Shown: positions 35,633-44,458, counted from the first letter of the stretch. The stretch: DNA of 64,000 bases from Aurantibacillus circumpalustris (GCF_029625215.1 NZ_CP121197.1:186001-250000); one strand, 5' to 3'. The notes: generated by a model from the sequence alone, not told the origin. Translations and numbers: made by a program.

Positions 35633-36406
35633 TTATATACCATCTAAAAGATCTTCAACGGAAATTTCTTTGAAGCTTGTGTCTTTCGTTTTACTGTTAG
35701 AATTCTTTGTGTCTGTATTCTGTATTTTTTCTTCAAGAAGACTTGGGTCTACTAAATCATATAACTCGTCATCATCTAAGCGTTCTAAGGTTTTAGTTTT
35801 AACCAAATCCTTTTTATCCAAACAGGCAATGGTGCCACAATCTTCAGCCTGAAGGCCAGTGAAATAAATATTATAAATCCATAGTCCCAAAACTACAACA
35901 AGTATTGCTGCAACAGCATATCCTAATCGGCGAGAAAATAAATTTACAATCTTACCCGATTGAGGTTGGAGCTTTTGTGCAATAGCTTTACTTTTTTCTT
36001 CAAAATAATTTTCAGGTATTCTAAACGAATTCGTTTTCTCAAGAGAGTCCAATGTTGCAAAAGTCTCTAAAGTATTAATATCGTTAGCTACAAGTGTTGT
36101 TAACTCATCAATTCCTTTTTCTTCGAAATAATGTTGTGGCACTTCAAAAACACCTTTATTTCTTAAACCTACAAGTATTGGAAAGTAAATTAATTCTAAC
36201 TCACTTTCCTTTCTAACGAAATAACTTTCTGGAACTTTAAAATTATCGGCTTGTTTAAACTTTAGTAATTGAGGAAATTCCTTATGCTCATCCTGCCACT
36301 CAATTTTATTAAAAATAGATCCGGCGGACTTTTGAAAATAACCCTCCGGCAGACCAAAATTAGTTGACCCTTCTCCAAATTGATTATTTTTATTCCACTC
36401 TTTCAT
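35633..36406 (-). CDS. Anti-sigma factor-like membrane protein
   Basis: A 257-residue protein with a cytoplasmic region, one membrane segment at about 169-188 (LGYAVAAILVVVLGLWIYNIYF) and a periplasmic tail. The cytoplasmic part has four repeats of the form F-x-V/I-P-E/x-x-Y-F (LPEGYF, VPESYF, VPQHYF, IPENYF), a motif known from Bacteroidota genes next to ECF sigma factors. No zinc-binding anti-sigma motif is seen. Role as the sigma inhibitor is inferred from position: 35 bp after the sigma gene. Confidence 0.7.
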   Translation of the reverse strand: MKEWNKNNQFGEGSTNFGLPEGYFQKSAGSIFNKIEWQDEHKEFPQLLKFKQADNFKVPESYFVRKESELELIYFPILVGLRNKGVFEVPQHYFEEKGIDELTTLVANDINTLETFATLDSLEKTNSFRIPENYFEEKSKAIAQKLQPQSGKIVNLFSRRLGYAVAAILVVVLGLWIYNIYFTGLQAEDCGTIACLDKKDLVKTKTLERLDDDELYDLVDPSLLEEKIQNTDTKNSNSKTKDTSFKEISVEDLLDGI

Positions 36407-36441
36407 TTATCTTTCTTTAGACTTTACTTTATGCAAAAAGT

Positions 36442-36990
36442 TTAAACCCCAACCAGTAGTTCTTCTATTTTTTTTGCCGCTATATGATAACTAGCTTTTA
36501 AGGCTCCAACCGAAGTTTCGAGTATTTGGGACATTTCTTCATAAGGAGTTTCATCATAATAACGCATGTTAAATACAATTCGTTGTTTTTCCGGAAGTGT
36601 TAAAATGGCCTGCTGTAATTTTAATTGAATCTCGTCACCCGAAAAATAATTATCACTTTCTAAATTCTTACTCAATTCATACTCAATCGGATGAATGGAA
36701 GTTGTATTTTTCTTTTGCTTCTGTCTTAAAAAAGTAAGCGCTTCGTTTGTTGCTATTCTATACACCCAGGTATACAGCTGACTTTCTTCTTTAAAATTTT
36801 CGAGACCCTTCCAAACTTTAATAAAAGTATTTTGTAATACGTCGTCGCTATCATCATGATTAATCACGATCTTTCGAATATGCCAATACAAGCGTTGTTG
36901 ATACTTTGAGATCAAGTGGCTCAATGAGGTGTTGCGTGTTTTTTCGTCACGAAACAAATCCAAAATCATTTTATCGTCAACTTGAGCCAA
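36442..36990 (-). CDS. ECF (extracytoplasmic function) RNA polymerase sigma factor
   Basis: A 182-residue sigma-70 family ECF factor. Region 2 includes DDVLQNTFIKVWKGLENF and LYTWVYRIATNEALTFLRQKQ (about 48-93). Region 4 is LTLPEKQRIVFNMRYYDETPYEEMSQILETSVGALKASYHIAAKKI (about 131-176). It begins the operon with the anti-sigma, Spy-like and barrel genes, and probably controls an envelope stress regulon. Candidate promoter on the minus strand: TTTG at 37041-37038, 21-bp spacer, TATTTTTA at 37016-37009. Confidence 0.9.
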   Translation of the reverse strand: MAQVDDKMILDLFRDEKTRNTSLSHLISKYQQRLYWHIRKIVINHDDSDDVLQNTFIKVWKGLENFKEESQLYTWVYRIATNEALTFLRQKQKKNTTSIHPIEYELSKNLESDNYFSGDEIQLKLQQAILTLPEKQRIVFNMRYYDETPYEEMSQILETSVGALKASYHIAAKKIEELLVGV

Positions 36991-37001
36991 TTTTTTGTTT
37001 G

Positions 37002-37041
37002 TTTGACGTAAAAATAGAGTAAAAGTTTAATTTTGGTCAAA
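37002..37041. promoter_or_regulatory. Overlapping divergent promoters (sigma factor and 37048 gene)
   Basis: Minus strand: TTTG (37041-37038), 21-bp spacer, TATTTTTA (37016-37009), one base off TAnnTTTG. Plus strand: TTTG 37002-37005, 22-bp spacer, perfect TAATTTTG at 37028-37035; the plus transcript would start near 37042 with a very short leader before the ATG at 37048. The two promoters interlock and would compete for polymerase. Confidence 0.4.
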
Positions 37042-37047
37042 AAATAA

Positions 37048-37392
37048 ATGGACCTTCTCGATAAATTAAGAAAATACGAAAACCTCCACATCATTTTTTG
37101 GCTAATTAAGGACACATGCTGGATGCTTGAATTTAAGTGGTTAGGCACGTTTGTTATGATTCCCACACTTTTTCTTGCCCTATTTATCATCTTTAAGAGC
37201 ATAAAAACGAAGGAGCTATTTTTAAATACAGCCATATTCTTTTGGATATCCGCAAACAGCTTCTGGATGATGATGGAGTTTTTCAACCACGATCATTACA
37301 AGAATTTCGCGGGAATTCCTTTTGGTTTAGGTTTTATTTTTATTGGCGTTTTTTACTGGAAAACATACAAATTAAACCAAAGCATTTCCTAA
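37048..37392 (+). CDS. Small hypothetical membrane protein
   Basis: A 114-residue protein with three predicted membrane helices: about 31-49 (WLGTFVMIPTLFLALFIIF), about 58-74 (FLNTAIFFWISANSFWM) and about 85-103 (FAGIPFGLGFIFIGVFYW). The N-terminus is charged. No family is recognised. It is divergent from the sigma factor gene and 155 bp before icmF, with no terminator between, so it may be read through into icmF. Confidence 0.6.
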   Translation: MDLLDKLRKYENLHIIFWLIKDTCWMLEFKWLGTFVMIPTLFLALFIIFKSIKTKELFLNTAIFFWISANSFWMMMEFFNHDHYKNFAGIPFGLGFIFIGVFYWKTYKLNQSIS

Positions 37393-37547
37393 ACATTTTT
37401 ATCTTAAAACTCAATGCTACGGTTGAGTTTTGTTGCAATCCTCTTTTCATGGAGCTCGAACTGAATAAATTCACGTTTAATAGCGTGTTTTGGCTAAAAA
37501 AAGTCGAAAAATTGCCTTAATTCTGTTAAATTTATGGCTCTAAAAGA

Positions 37548-40500
37548 TTGATGATGATAGAAACAAAACCTTACCAAACTAAACATAAAATTCGTATAGT
37601 AACCGCTGCTGCTTTATTTGATGGGCATGATGCGGCAATAAATATTATGCGCCGCGTAATGCAAAGTACAGGTGCTGAAATTATACATTTAGGTCACGAT
37701 CGCAGCGTACAAGAAATTGTTGATTGCGCTATTCAGGAAGATGCCAATGCTATTGCCATTACAAGTTATCAAGGTGGACACAATGAGTATTTTAAATACA
37801 TGTACGATCTTTTAAAAGAAAGGGGTTGTAGTCATATTAAAATCTTCGGTGGTGGTGGTGGAACCATTTTACCTTCAGAAATAGAAGAACTTCATAATTA
37901 TGGAATCACACGCATTTATCATCCTGATGATGGACGTTCTCTTGGGCTTCAAGGCATGATAAACGATGTTCTAAAACAAAGTGATTATGCAACAGGAACT
38001 AACCTTAACGGCGAGGTAAAACATTTAAAGTCTAGTGATCATAAATCAATAGCAAAATTAATTTCGGCAGCAGAAAATTTTAATGAAGAAAGTAAAGCGG
38101 TTTTAGATCCTATTCGTAAAGAAGCAAAAACTTCTACAACTCCTGTTATTGGTATCACAGGTACTGGAGGTGCGGGAAAATCTTCGTTAGTCGATGAGTT
38201 AGTTCGTCGTTTCTTGTTAGATTTTCCTGATAAAAAAATCGGAATCGTTTCCGTTGATCCAAGTAAACGTAAAACTGGCGGCGCACTTTTAGGCGATAGA
38301 ATTCGCATGAATTCAATAAAGAACCAACGTGTTTACATGCGCTCCTTAGCAACTCGTCAGAGTAATTTGGCCTTGTCTAAATACGTTCAGGATGCTATTG
38401 ATATTCTTAAGGTTTCTGGTTTTGATTTAGTAATTATCGAAACAGCTGGTATTGGTCAAAGTGATACAGAAATTATTGAACACAGTAATATGAGTCTGTA
38501 TATCATGACTCCAGAGTTTGGCGCCGCATCTCAGTTAGAAAAAATTGACATGCTTGAATTTGCCGACATTGTTGCCATAAACAAATTTGATAAACGTGGT
38601 GCGCTTGATGCCTTGCGTGATGTAAAAAAACAATACAAACGCAATCATAATTTGTGGGAAGCAAAAGACGAAGAGCTACCAGTATATGGTACCATTGCAT
38701 CTCAGTTCAACGACCCGGGAACCAACACGCTTTACAAAGCTTTAATGGATAAACTGGTTGAAAAAACTGGTGCGAAATTAAAATCCACTTTTAAAGTAAC
38801 GGATGAAATGAGCGAGAAGATTTACATTATTCCGCCGAACCGTACGCGCTATTTAAGTGAAATTTCAGAAGCGTCACGCACCTACGATAAATGGGTAAAC
38901 GATCAAGCTACAATCGCTATTCAAATTCAGAGTATTCGTAATACGATTGATACACTTAAAACTTCTAAAATGGAAGATAAGGATCGTGTCATTAAAAGTT
39001 TAGAAGAGCAATCAGAAATTATTCGTTTGGATTTGGATCCACGCAATTTAAAAACACTAGAAACCTTTGACGAAAAGAAAAAACTTTACATCGATGAGTA
39101 TTACATTTTTAAAGTTCGTAACAAAGAAATAAAAATTAAAACCCATTATGAGAGTTTATCACATTCTCAAATACCAAAAGTCTCTGTACCAAAATATTCT
39201 GGCTGGGGAGATATTTTAAAATGGAGTTTGCGCGAAAATTTTCCAGGAGAATTTCCATACACCTCAGGAATTTATCCTTTCAAGCGTGAAGGAGAAGATC
39301 CTACACGTATGTTTGCTGGTGAAGGTGGACCCGAAAGAACCAACAAACGTTTTCATTATGTAAGTAAAGGTTTGCCTGCCGCACGTCTCAGCACAGCGTT
39401 TGACAGTGTAACGCTTTACGGAAACGATCCCGATCACCGTCCAGATATTTATGGTAAAGTTGGAAATAGCGGCGTAAGCGTTTGTTGTTTAGATGATGCC
39501 AAAAAATTATATAGCGGTTTTAATTTAGCAGATCCAAAAACATCCGTATCCATGACCATTAATGGTCCAGCTGCCACCATTGCTGCTTTCTTTATGAACG
39601 CCGCCATTGATCAGCAGTGTGAGCTTTACATCAAAGAAAATAAACTCGAAAAAGAAATCGAAAAAAAGATTGCCGATATCTATAAAGCTAAAGGAACAAA
39701 GCGTCCTAAATATAATTTGGATGAATTACCGGAAGGCAATAACGGTCTAGGCTTAATGTTGTTGGGTGTTACTGGTGATATGGTTTTACCGAAAGATGTT
39801 TACGAAAAAATTAAAGTTCATACCTTATCACAAGTGCGTGGAACGGTGCAGGCTGACATCTTAAAAGAAGATCAAGCGCAAAATACTTGCATTTTTAGTA
39901 CTGAATTTAGTTTACGCGTAATGGGTGACGTGCAGCAATACTTTATCGATAACAACGTTCGTAATTTCTACTCTGTTTCCATAAGCGGTTATCATATTGC
40001 GGAAGCAGGTGCTAATCCTATTTCGCAGCTCGCCTTTACACTATCAAATGGATTTACATTTGTAGAATATTACTTAAGTCGTGGCATGAACATCAATGAC
40101 TTTGCTCCAAACTTATCTTTCTTTTTCAGTAATGGAATTGATCCAGAGTACAGTGTGATTGGTCGTGTATCGCGTCGGATCTGGGCTAAAGCCATGAAAC
40201 AAAAATACGGTGCTAACGATAGAAGTCAAATGTTGAAATACCATATTCAAACTTCAGGGCGGTCGTTACACGCTCAGGAAATTGATTTTAACGATATTCG
40301 TACAACACTTCAAGCCTTGTATGCGATCTACGACAACTGTAATTCTTTACACACAAACGCTTACGACGAGGCTATTACAACACCAACAGAAGAATCGGTT
40401 CGTCGTGCAATGGCTATTCAATTAATTATTAACCGCGAGTTAGGTTTAGCTAAAAACGAAAATCCTTTGCAAGGAGCGTTTATTATTGAAGAATTAACCG

Positions 40501-40937
40501 ACTTAGTGGAAGAAGCTGTGTTAAGCGAATTTGACCGCATCACAGAACGTGGTGGCGTGTTGGGCGCAATGGAAACTATGTACCAACGCAGCAAAATACA
40601 AGAAGAAAGCTTGTACTACGAAACATTAAAACACAACGGAGAGTATCCTTTAATTGGTGTGAACACATTCTTAAATTCTAAAGGTAGTCCAACTGTATTA
40701 CCGCGTGAAGTCATTCGTTCTACAACCGAAGAAAAAGAAGATCAGATTAATACACGAAACAGTTTATGGGAAACCAATAAAGATAAAAGTGCTGCTATTC
40801 TAAAAACGCTTCAACACAAAGCCATTCAAAATGAAAATTTATTTGAAGGTTTGATGGAAGCTGTGAAGTATTGTTCTTTAGGGCAAATCACCAACGCGCT
40901 TTTTGAAGTCGGAGGACAGTACAGAAGGAACATGTAA
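37548..40937 (+). CDS. icmF: Fused isobutyryl-CoA mutase IcmF (B12 domain, G-protein chaperone, mutase)
   Basis: A 1129-residue single-chain mutase. Order: adenosylcobalamin-binding domain (about 13-150, [19 protein letters not shown], with the cobalt-ligand His in DGHD); MeaI-like GTPase (P-loop G205-S212, TGTGGAGKS); then the TIM-barrel substrate domain (about 560-1129). Two residues set substrate class: Phe589 in TRMFAGEGG and Gln778 in DQAQNTCIF. Methylmalonyl-CoA mutase has Tyr and Arg there, so this is the isobutyryl/butyryl-CoA type. It isomerises isobutyryl-CoA and n-butyryl-CoA, linking valine breakdown to fatty acid metabolism. The C-terminus is [11 protein letters not shown] strong terminator follows. 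Confidence 0.93.
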   Translation: MMMIETKPYQTKHKIRIVTAAALFDGHDAAINIMRRVMQSTGAEIIHLGHDRSVQEIVDCAIQEDANAIAITSYQGGHNEYFKYMYDLLKERGCSHIKIFGGGGGTILPSEIEELHNYGITRIYHPDDGRSLGLQGMINDVLKQSDYATGTNLNGEVKHLKSSDHKSIAKLISAAENFNEESKAVLDPIRKEAKTSTTPVIGITGTGGAGKSSLVDELVRRFLLDFPDKKIGIVSVDPSKRKTGGALLGDRIRMNSIKNQRVYMRSLATRQSNLALSKYVQDAIDILKVSGFDLVIIETAGIGQSDTEIIEHSNMSLYIMTPEFGAASQLEKIDMLEFADIVAINKFDKRGALDALRDVKKQYKRNHNLWEAKDEELPVYGTIASQFNDPGTNTLYKALMDKLVEKTGAKLKSTFKVTDEMSEKIYIIPPNRTRYLSEISEASRTYDKWVNDQATIAIQIQSIRNTIDTLKTSKMEDKDRVIKSLEEQSEIIRLDLDPRNLKTLETFDEKKKLYIDEYYIFKVRNKEIKIKTHYESLSHSQIPKVSVPKYSGWGDILKWSLRENFPGEFPYTSGIYPFKREGEDPTRMFAGEGGPERTNKRFHYVSKGLPAARLSTAFDSVTLYGNDPDHRPDIYGKVGNSGVSVCCLDDAKKLYSGFNLADPKTSVSMTINGPAATIAAFFMNAAIDQQCELYIKENKLEKEIEKKIADIYKAKGTKRPKYNLDELPEGNNGLGLMLLGVTGDMVLPKDVYEKIKVHTLSQVRGTVQADILKEDQAQNTCIFSTEFSLRVMGDVQQYFIDNNVRNFYSVSISGYHIAEAGANPISQLAFTLSNGFTFVEYYLSRGMNINDFAPNLSFFFSNGIDPEYSVIGRVSRRIWAKAMKQKYGANDRSQMLKYHIQTSGRSLHAQEIDFNDIRTTLQALYAIYDNCNSLHTNAYDEAITTPTEESVRRAMAIQLIINRELGLAKNENPLQGAFIIEELTDLVEEAVLSEFDRITERGGVLGAMETMYQRSKIQEESLYYETLKHNGEYPLIGVNTFLNSKGSPTVLPREVIRSTTEEKEDQINTRNSLWETNKDKSAAILKTLQHKAIQNENLFEGLMEAVKYCSLGQITNALFEVGGQYRRNM

Positions 40938-40956
40938 AGTCAAAAGTCTAAAATAT

Positions 40957-40983
40957 AAACCCTGCTATTTAGCAGGGTTTTTT
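40957..40983 (+). terminator. Terminator of icmF
   Basis: AAACCCTGCT pairs perfectly with AGCAGGGTTT around ATTT, followed by a T-run. It overlaps an in-frame TTG at 40982 that could otherwise be read as the start of the next gene, so that gene starts at the ATG at 40997. Confidence 0.9.
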
Positions 40984-40996
40984 GTTATATTTAATT

Positions 40997-42892
40997 ATGA
41001 TTAAAGCAATAAATATTTCAGAAGATGTCTTTAGTAGTTATAACTACAATCCAGAAAAAGAACTCGACAATCTTTCCAAGGTAAATATCTTTATTGGGCC
41101 AAATAATTCTGGTAAAAGTAGGTTTTTGCGGCATTTATTCGCACTAGAAAACCTAAAATTTACGTCAGACAACTATGACCTTAAGACCATTTCTTTAAAA
41201 CTAAAACTCTTTAAAGAGAAAATTCTCATGGAAGTAGAAAACAATGGCGCGCTTCCAGATGCATTTTCCAAAAAATATTTAGACAATTTAGAAATTCCCG
41301 AGCTCTCAAATTTTGAAATTAAAGTTAACCTTGATAAATTAATAACTTTTCTTAATGATATCCTAAAAATTAAACAAGAAAATTTTCAATTGAGTTTTCG
41401 AGTACATGCACCAAATACTAATTACTTGTTAAAGTTTTTTATTGAGAAGACCGGCGAACTACTATTGGATATTGAAAAAATAATAGGCACTAATGAAGGA
41501 GAATTCTACGAAAGGGCTTACATTCCAATATTAAGAGGCCTAAGGCCGATTCAGTTAGACCAAACCGGAAAGAATTTGTATAAGGCTGAGGGTACTGATA
41601 ACTACCTTATTAGGACAGTGGAAGATTATTTTTCAGATAAAACCGTTAACGGAAAAGTTAACATCAATGTTTATAGCGGTCTCAATATTTACAGTGACAT
41701 AAAATCACAATTACTTAATAGCAGAGAACAGCGGGAAAACATCAAACAGTTCGAGAATTTCTTGCAGAAAAATTTTTTTGAAAACCGAACGGTAACATTA
41801 ATACCTCAAAAAGGAAAAGACGTTCTGCTTGTAGGGATTGGAGAAACTGAAAAACTAATCCACGAATTAGGAGACGGTATCCAAGCTTTGATTTTATTAC
41901 TTTATCCAATATTTATAAACCGTGGCCGGAAATTTATGTTTTTTATAGAAGAGCCTGAGCTATTTATGCATCCTGGTATGCAAAGGGTCTTTTTGGAGAC
42001 ACTGCTTAGCGATGAATTTAAAGATATGCAATTCTTCCTAACAACACACTCACATCATTTTTTGGATTTAACTTTCGACAATAAAAACATTTCAATTTAT
42101 AGCTTTGCATTTAAAGATGATAAATTTAAAATTAAAAATCTCTTAAGTCCTGCACATTTTATTTTATCTGAACTAGGAATAAGAAACTCATCTTTATTTC
42201 TTTCGAATTGTACCATTTGGGTTGAGGGGGTAACGGATCGAAAATACATTAGGAAATTTTTGGAAATGTACAGCAATAATAACTCAAATTACAAAAGGTT
42301 TTTAGAGGATTTACACTATTCTTTCATCGAGTATGCAGGAAGCAATATTACCCACTGGAACTTTGAGGAAGAAAGTGATGATGAAAAAATTGGTGCTTTA
42401 AAAATTAACCATAATATCTTTTTAATAGTTGACAGTGATGTTCTTTCTAATGGACAAAAGCCTACTGTAAAGGAATTAAGGCATGAAAATTTAAAAAAAG
42501 CACTTGGTGATAAATTATATATTACCGAAGGCAAAGAAATAGAAAATATGCTTTCCTTTGATACAATTAAAAATGTAGTTGCTTATTATGAAAAGAAAAA
42601 TACTCGTGATCTAAAATTTAAAAAAGGATTTGTTGGAAAATCAAAAGTAATAAGCCAAAATAGCGGTTTGGAAATTGAAAAACCTATTTATTGGAATAAA
42701 AACATTGGCGAACTAATTGACAAAACTTTGGATGGTCGCACGAGAGACTACAAGGATGGAAATACAATCATGGGAAAAGATACTTTTTGCCACAAGGCAA
42801 TAGAATCTATTAAAAAATATGAAGATCTGTCTGAAGAGGCAAAAGATTTAAGTAGAAGAATCTTTGAATTTATTGCAAACTGCAACAAATAA
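40997..42892 (+). CDS. OLD-like AAA ATPase with C-terminal TOPRIM nuclease domain
   Basis: About 631 residues. N-terminal SMC/ABC-type ATPase: Walker A in IFIGPNNSGKSRFLRHL (about 31-47), signature-like LIHELGDGIQALILLLYP, Walker B in KFMFFIEEPELFMHPG with the His-loop FLTTHSHHFLDL. From about 405 a TOPRIM-type region begins: IWVEGVTDRKYIRKFLEMY (Glu), then LIVDSDVLSN (Asp-x-Asp) and GKEIENMLS. This architecture matches overcoming-lysogenisation-defect nucleases and related defence ATPases (GajA, fused AriA-AriB). No GajB helicase or other known partner follows, so a stand-alone (class 1) OLD protein is the simplest reading. It lies between icmF and a duplicated icmF tail, so it was probably acquired. 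Confidence 0.8.
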   Translation: MIKAINISEDVFSSYNYNPEKELDNLSKVNIFIGPNNSGKSRFLRHLFALENLKFTSDNYDLKTISLKLKLFKEKILMEVENNGALPDAFSKKYLDNLEIPELSNFEIKVNLDKLITFLNDILKIKQENFQLSFRVHAPNTNYLLKFFIEKTGELLLDIEKIIGTNEGEFYERAYIPILRGLRPIQLDQTGKNLYKAEGTDNYLIRTVEDYFSDKTVNGKVNINVYSGLNIYSDIKSQLLNSREQRENIKQFENFLQKNFFENRTVTLIPQKGKDVLLVGIGETEKLIHELGDGIQALILLLYPIFINRGRKFMFFIEEPELFMHPGMQRVFLETLLSDEFKDMQFFLTTHSHHFLDLTFDNKNISIYSFAFKDDKFKIKNLLSPAHFILSELGIRNSSLFLSNCTIWVEGVTDRKYIRKFLEMYSNNNSNYKRFLEDLHYSFIEYAGSNITHWNFEEESDDEKIGALKINHNIFLIVDSDVLSNGQKPTVKELRHENLKKALGDKLYITEGKEIENMLSFDTIKNVVAYYEKKNTRDLKFKKGFVGKSKVISQNSGLEIEKPIYWNKNIGELIDKTLDGRTRDYKDGNTIMGKDTFCHKAIESIKKYEDLSEEAKDLSRRIFEFIANCNK

Positions 42893-42962
42893 GTAACTCA
42901 GATTCTTTTAGCGATATTCGTAGACAGTTTCAGTTTATCCGATATGTATTCATTTTTAGTAT

Positions 42963-43015
42963 AAATCACCAACGCGCGTTTTGAAGTGGGAGGACAATAC
43001 CGCCAGAATATGTAA
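42963..43015 (+). pseudogene. Degenerate duplicate of the icmF 3' end
   Basis: These 53 bp match icmF 40885-40937, up to and including its stop, at 45 of 53 positions. In frame it reads [16 protein letters not shown]-stop against [16 protein letters not shown]-stop in the intact gene. Most of the differing codons are synonymous (GTC/GTG, CAG/CAA, AGA/CGC, AAC/AAT), so the copy evolved under selection in a related icmF before it arrived here, rather than decaying from the local gene. An in-frame TAA sits directly before it. It marks one edge of an inserted segment carrying the OLD-like gene. Confidence 0.8.
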
Positions 43016-43100
43016 AAGTAGTGTCCGTAGATACTGCGCTTATCGAAGTATGGTGGGCAATCCAGTAGGAACCCGTATTTTTTCCACATCATTTTCTCTT

Positions 43101-43123
43101 AACCCCTTTATAATTAAGGGGTT
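43101..43123 (+). terminator. Hairpin, possible terminator
   Basis: AACCCCTT pairs with AAGGGGTT around TATAATT, with a T-rich stretch ten bases later. It may end transcription of the OLD-like gene or of the former icmF copy. Confidence 0.5.
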
Positions 43124-43178
43124 TCAGGTTATTTTTTAATGAAATAAAAGACTGTCTTTCAATCAAAAAATGTAAATT

Positions 43179-43274
43179 CTGTCAACGTAATGACAATTTT
43201 TATATAAATTTTGTCAATACAATGACAATTTTTACACTAATTTAGTCAATACAATGACAAAATTTGTATATTTG
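43179..43274. repeat. Three 32-bp direct repeats, each with an 18-bp palindrome
   Basis: Units start at 43179, 43211 and 43243, exactly 32 bp apart (about three helical turns). Each opens with an inverted repeat; the central copy is TTGTCAATACAATGACAA (arms of 6, spacer of 6), and the others differ at one to four positions. The rest of each unit is an AT-rich spacer. The array ends four bases before the ATG at 43279. The shape suggests a cooperative operator for the downstream ATPase gene, or a recognition site for it. Too few and too short to be a CRISPR array. Confidence 0.85.
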
Positions 43275-43278
43275 AGGT

Positions 43279-44412
43279 ATGGAAATTCAAAGGGTTCAAT
43301 TAAACGAATTGCTTAAGAACCTAAAACCACAAAAAGTTACATTACTTCTAGGCGCGCGTAGGGTAGGAAAATCTATTCTCATAGAAACTTTATTACAAGA
43401 TTATAAACGTCCATACCTATACCTCAATGGAGAAGATGAAGACACACATCTATTACTTGCTCAAAGAACAGTAAGTAATTATACACGTGTTTTAAATGGC
43501 AACGACCTGCTAGTAATTGATGAAGCGCAAGGTATACCCGAAATTGGAAAAAAACTCAAACTAATGGTTGATTCCATTAAAGGTCTAAAAGTATTAGTTA
43601 CCGGTTCTTCTTCTTTTGATATTCTAAATATTTCCGGAGAACCTCTTACCGGAAGAAGCATTACCATTAACCTCTACCCTATTTGGCAAGGAGAATTAAA
43701 GGAAAATGCTTTGCAAATAAAACAAAACCTTGAAGACCGTCTTATATACGGCTCTTATCCTGAACTATGGCACTTAAAAACTAAGGATGAGAAACAACAT
43801 TACTTGAACGATCTTGCAAATTCATACCTCTTAAAAGATATCTTAATTCTCGACGGACTCAGAAATGCTTCTGTAGTTTTTAGTTTGCTGAAAATGATTG
43901 CTTATCAAATTGGAAAAGAAGTTTCATACAACGAACTAGGAAATTCACTTGGCATTAGTAAAAACACCGTGGAAAAATATTTAAACTTACTTACAAAAGT
44001 ATTTGTGTTATATAAAGTTTCCGCTTACAGTAATAATCTTCGAAAAGAAATTTCGAAAAGCCAACGCTGGTATTTTATCGATAACGGCATACGTAACGCG
44101 GTAGTAGGAGACTTCCAACCTCTAGCATTAAGGCGTGAAGACGACAAAGGCATGCTTTGGGAAAATTATTTATTCATGGAAAGATTGAAACGTAACACGT
44201 ATAAAAAAAGCAATCCCGATTATTATTTTTGGCGAACTTACGATCAACAAGAAATAGATTTACTCGAAGTAAAAACAAAAAAAATACAAGCCTTTGAATT
44301 TAAATATAGCTCAAAGAAAACACCAAAAGTGCCAATAGCCTTTGCAAAAGCATACCCTACTGCCACATTCCAAGTTGTGAACGATAAAAGCTATCTTGAT
44401 TTTATTTTATAA
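43279..44412 (+). CDS. AAA_14/DUF4143 ATP-binding protein
   Basis: A 377-residue protein. AAA_14 ATPase: Walker A LLLGARRVGKSILIETLL (about 22-39), Walker B NDLLVIDEAQGIPEIG (about 74-89), sensor region VLVTGSSSFDI (about 105-115). A winged-helix segment follows (ISKNTVEKYLNLLTKVFVLYKV, about 229-250). The DUF4143 C-terminal domain has the PD-(D/E)XK-like pattern QEIDLLEVKTKKIQAFEFKYS (about 329-349), with the Asp and Glu-x-Lys present. Members are widespread, often in accessory regions, and mostly uncharacterised; nuclease activity is possible but unproven. It sits 4 bp behind the palindromic repeat array. Confidence 0.85.
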   Translation: MEIQRVQLNELLKNLKPQKVTLLLGARRVGKSILIETLLQDYKRPYLYLNGEDEDTHLLLAQRTVSNYTRVLNGNDLLVIDEAQGIPEIGKKLKLMVDSIKGLKVLVTGSSSFDILNISGEPLTGRSITINLYPIWQGELKENALQIKQNLEDRLIYGSYPELWHLKTKDEKQHYLNDLANSYLLKDILILDGLRNASVVFSLLKMIAYQIGKEVSYNELGNSLGISKNTVEKYLNLLTKVFVLYKVSAYSNNLRKEISKSQRWYFIDNGIRNAVVGDFQPLALRREDDKGMLWENYLFMERLKRNTYKKSNPDYYFWRTYDQQEIDLLEVKTKKIQAFEFKYSSKKTPKVPIAFAKAYPTATFQVVNDKSYLDFIL

Positions 44413-44458
44413 AAAGCTAGTTTTAGTGGCCTTCTTATAACTATTAACCTAAGTTTTG

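Larger units (their letters stand above)
42893..43278. other. 386-bp gap: icmF tail relic, hairpin and repeat array
   Basis: This stretch has no intact gene. It holds, in order, the relic of an icmF 3' end (42963-43015), about 85 bp without recognisable content, a hairpin (43101-43123) and three palindromic 32-bp repeats (43179-43274). The weak minus-strand reading frame across 42898-43092 is antisense to the relic and is not believed to be a gene. Confidence 0.7.

Noticed and set aside
37242-37520. 92-residue plus-strand reading frame between the small membrane protein and icmF
   Set aside because: It overlaps the 37048-37392 gene out of frame; its composition is that of a shadow frame.
37548-38000. 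Loss of the DxHxxG cobalamin motif in IcmF
   Set aside because: DGHDAAI deviates from DxHxxG, but as far as I recall this is the normal form in IcmF proteins and the cobalt-ligand His is present.
42898-43092. 64-residue minus-strand reading frame
   Set aside because: It is antisense to the icmF tail relic and has no protein-like features of its own.
43179-43274. CRISPR array
   Set aside because: Only three units; the conserved part is a short palindrome and the spacers are also similar to each other; no cas genes in the window.
40997-44412. Gabija (GajAB) or a known two-gene defence system
   Set aside because: The second gene is an AAA_14/DUF4143 ATPase with no UvrD-like helicase motifs, and the two are separated by a relic and an array.
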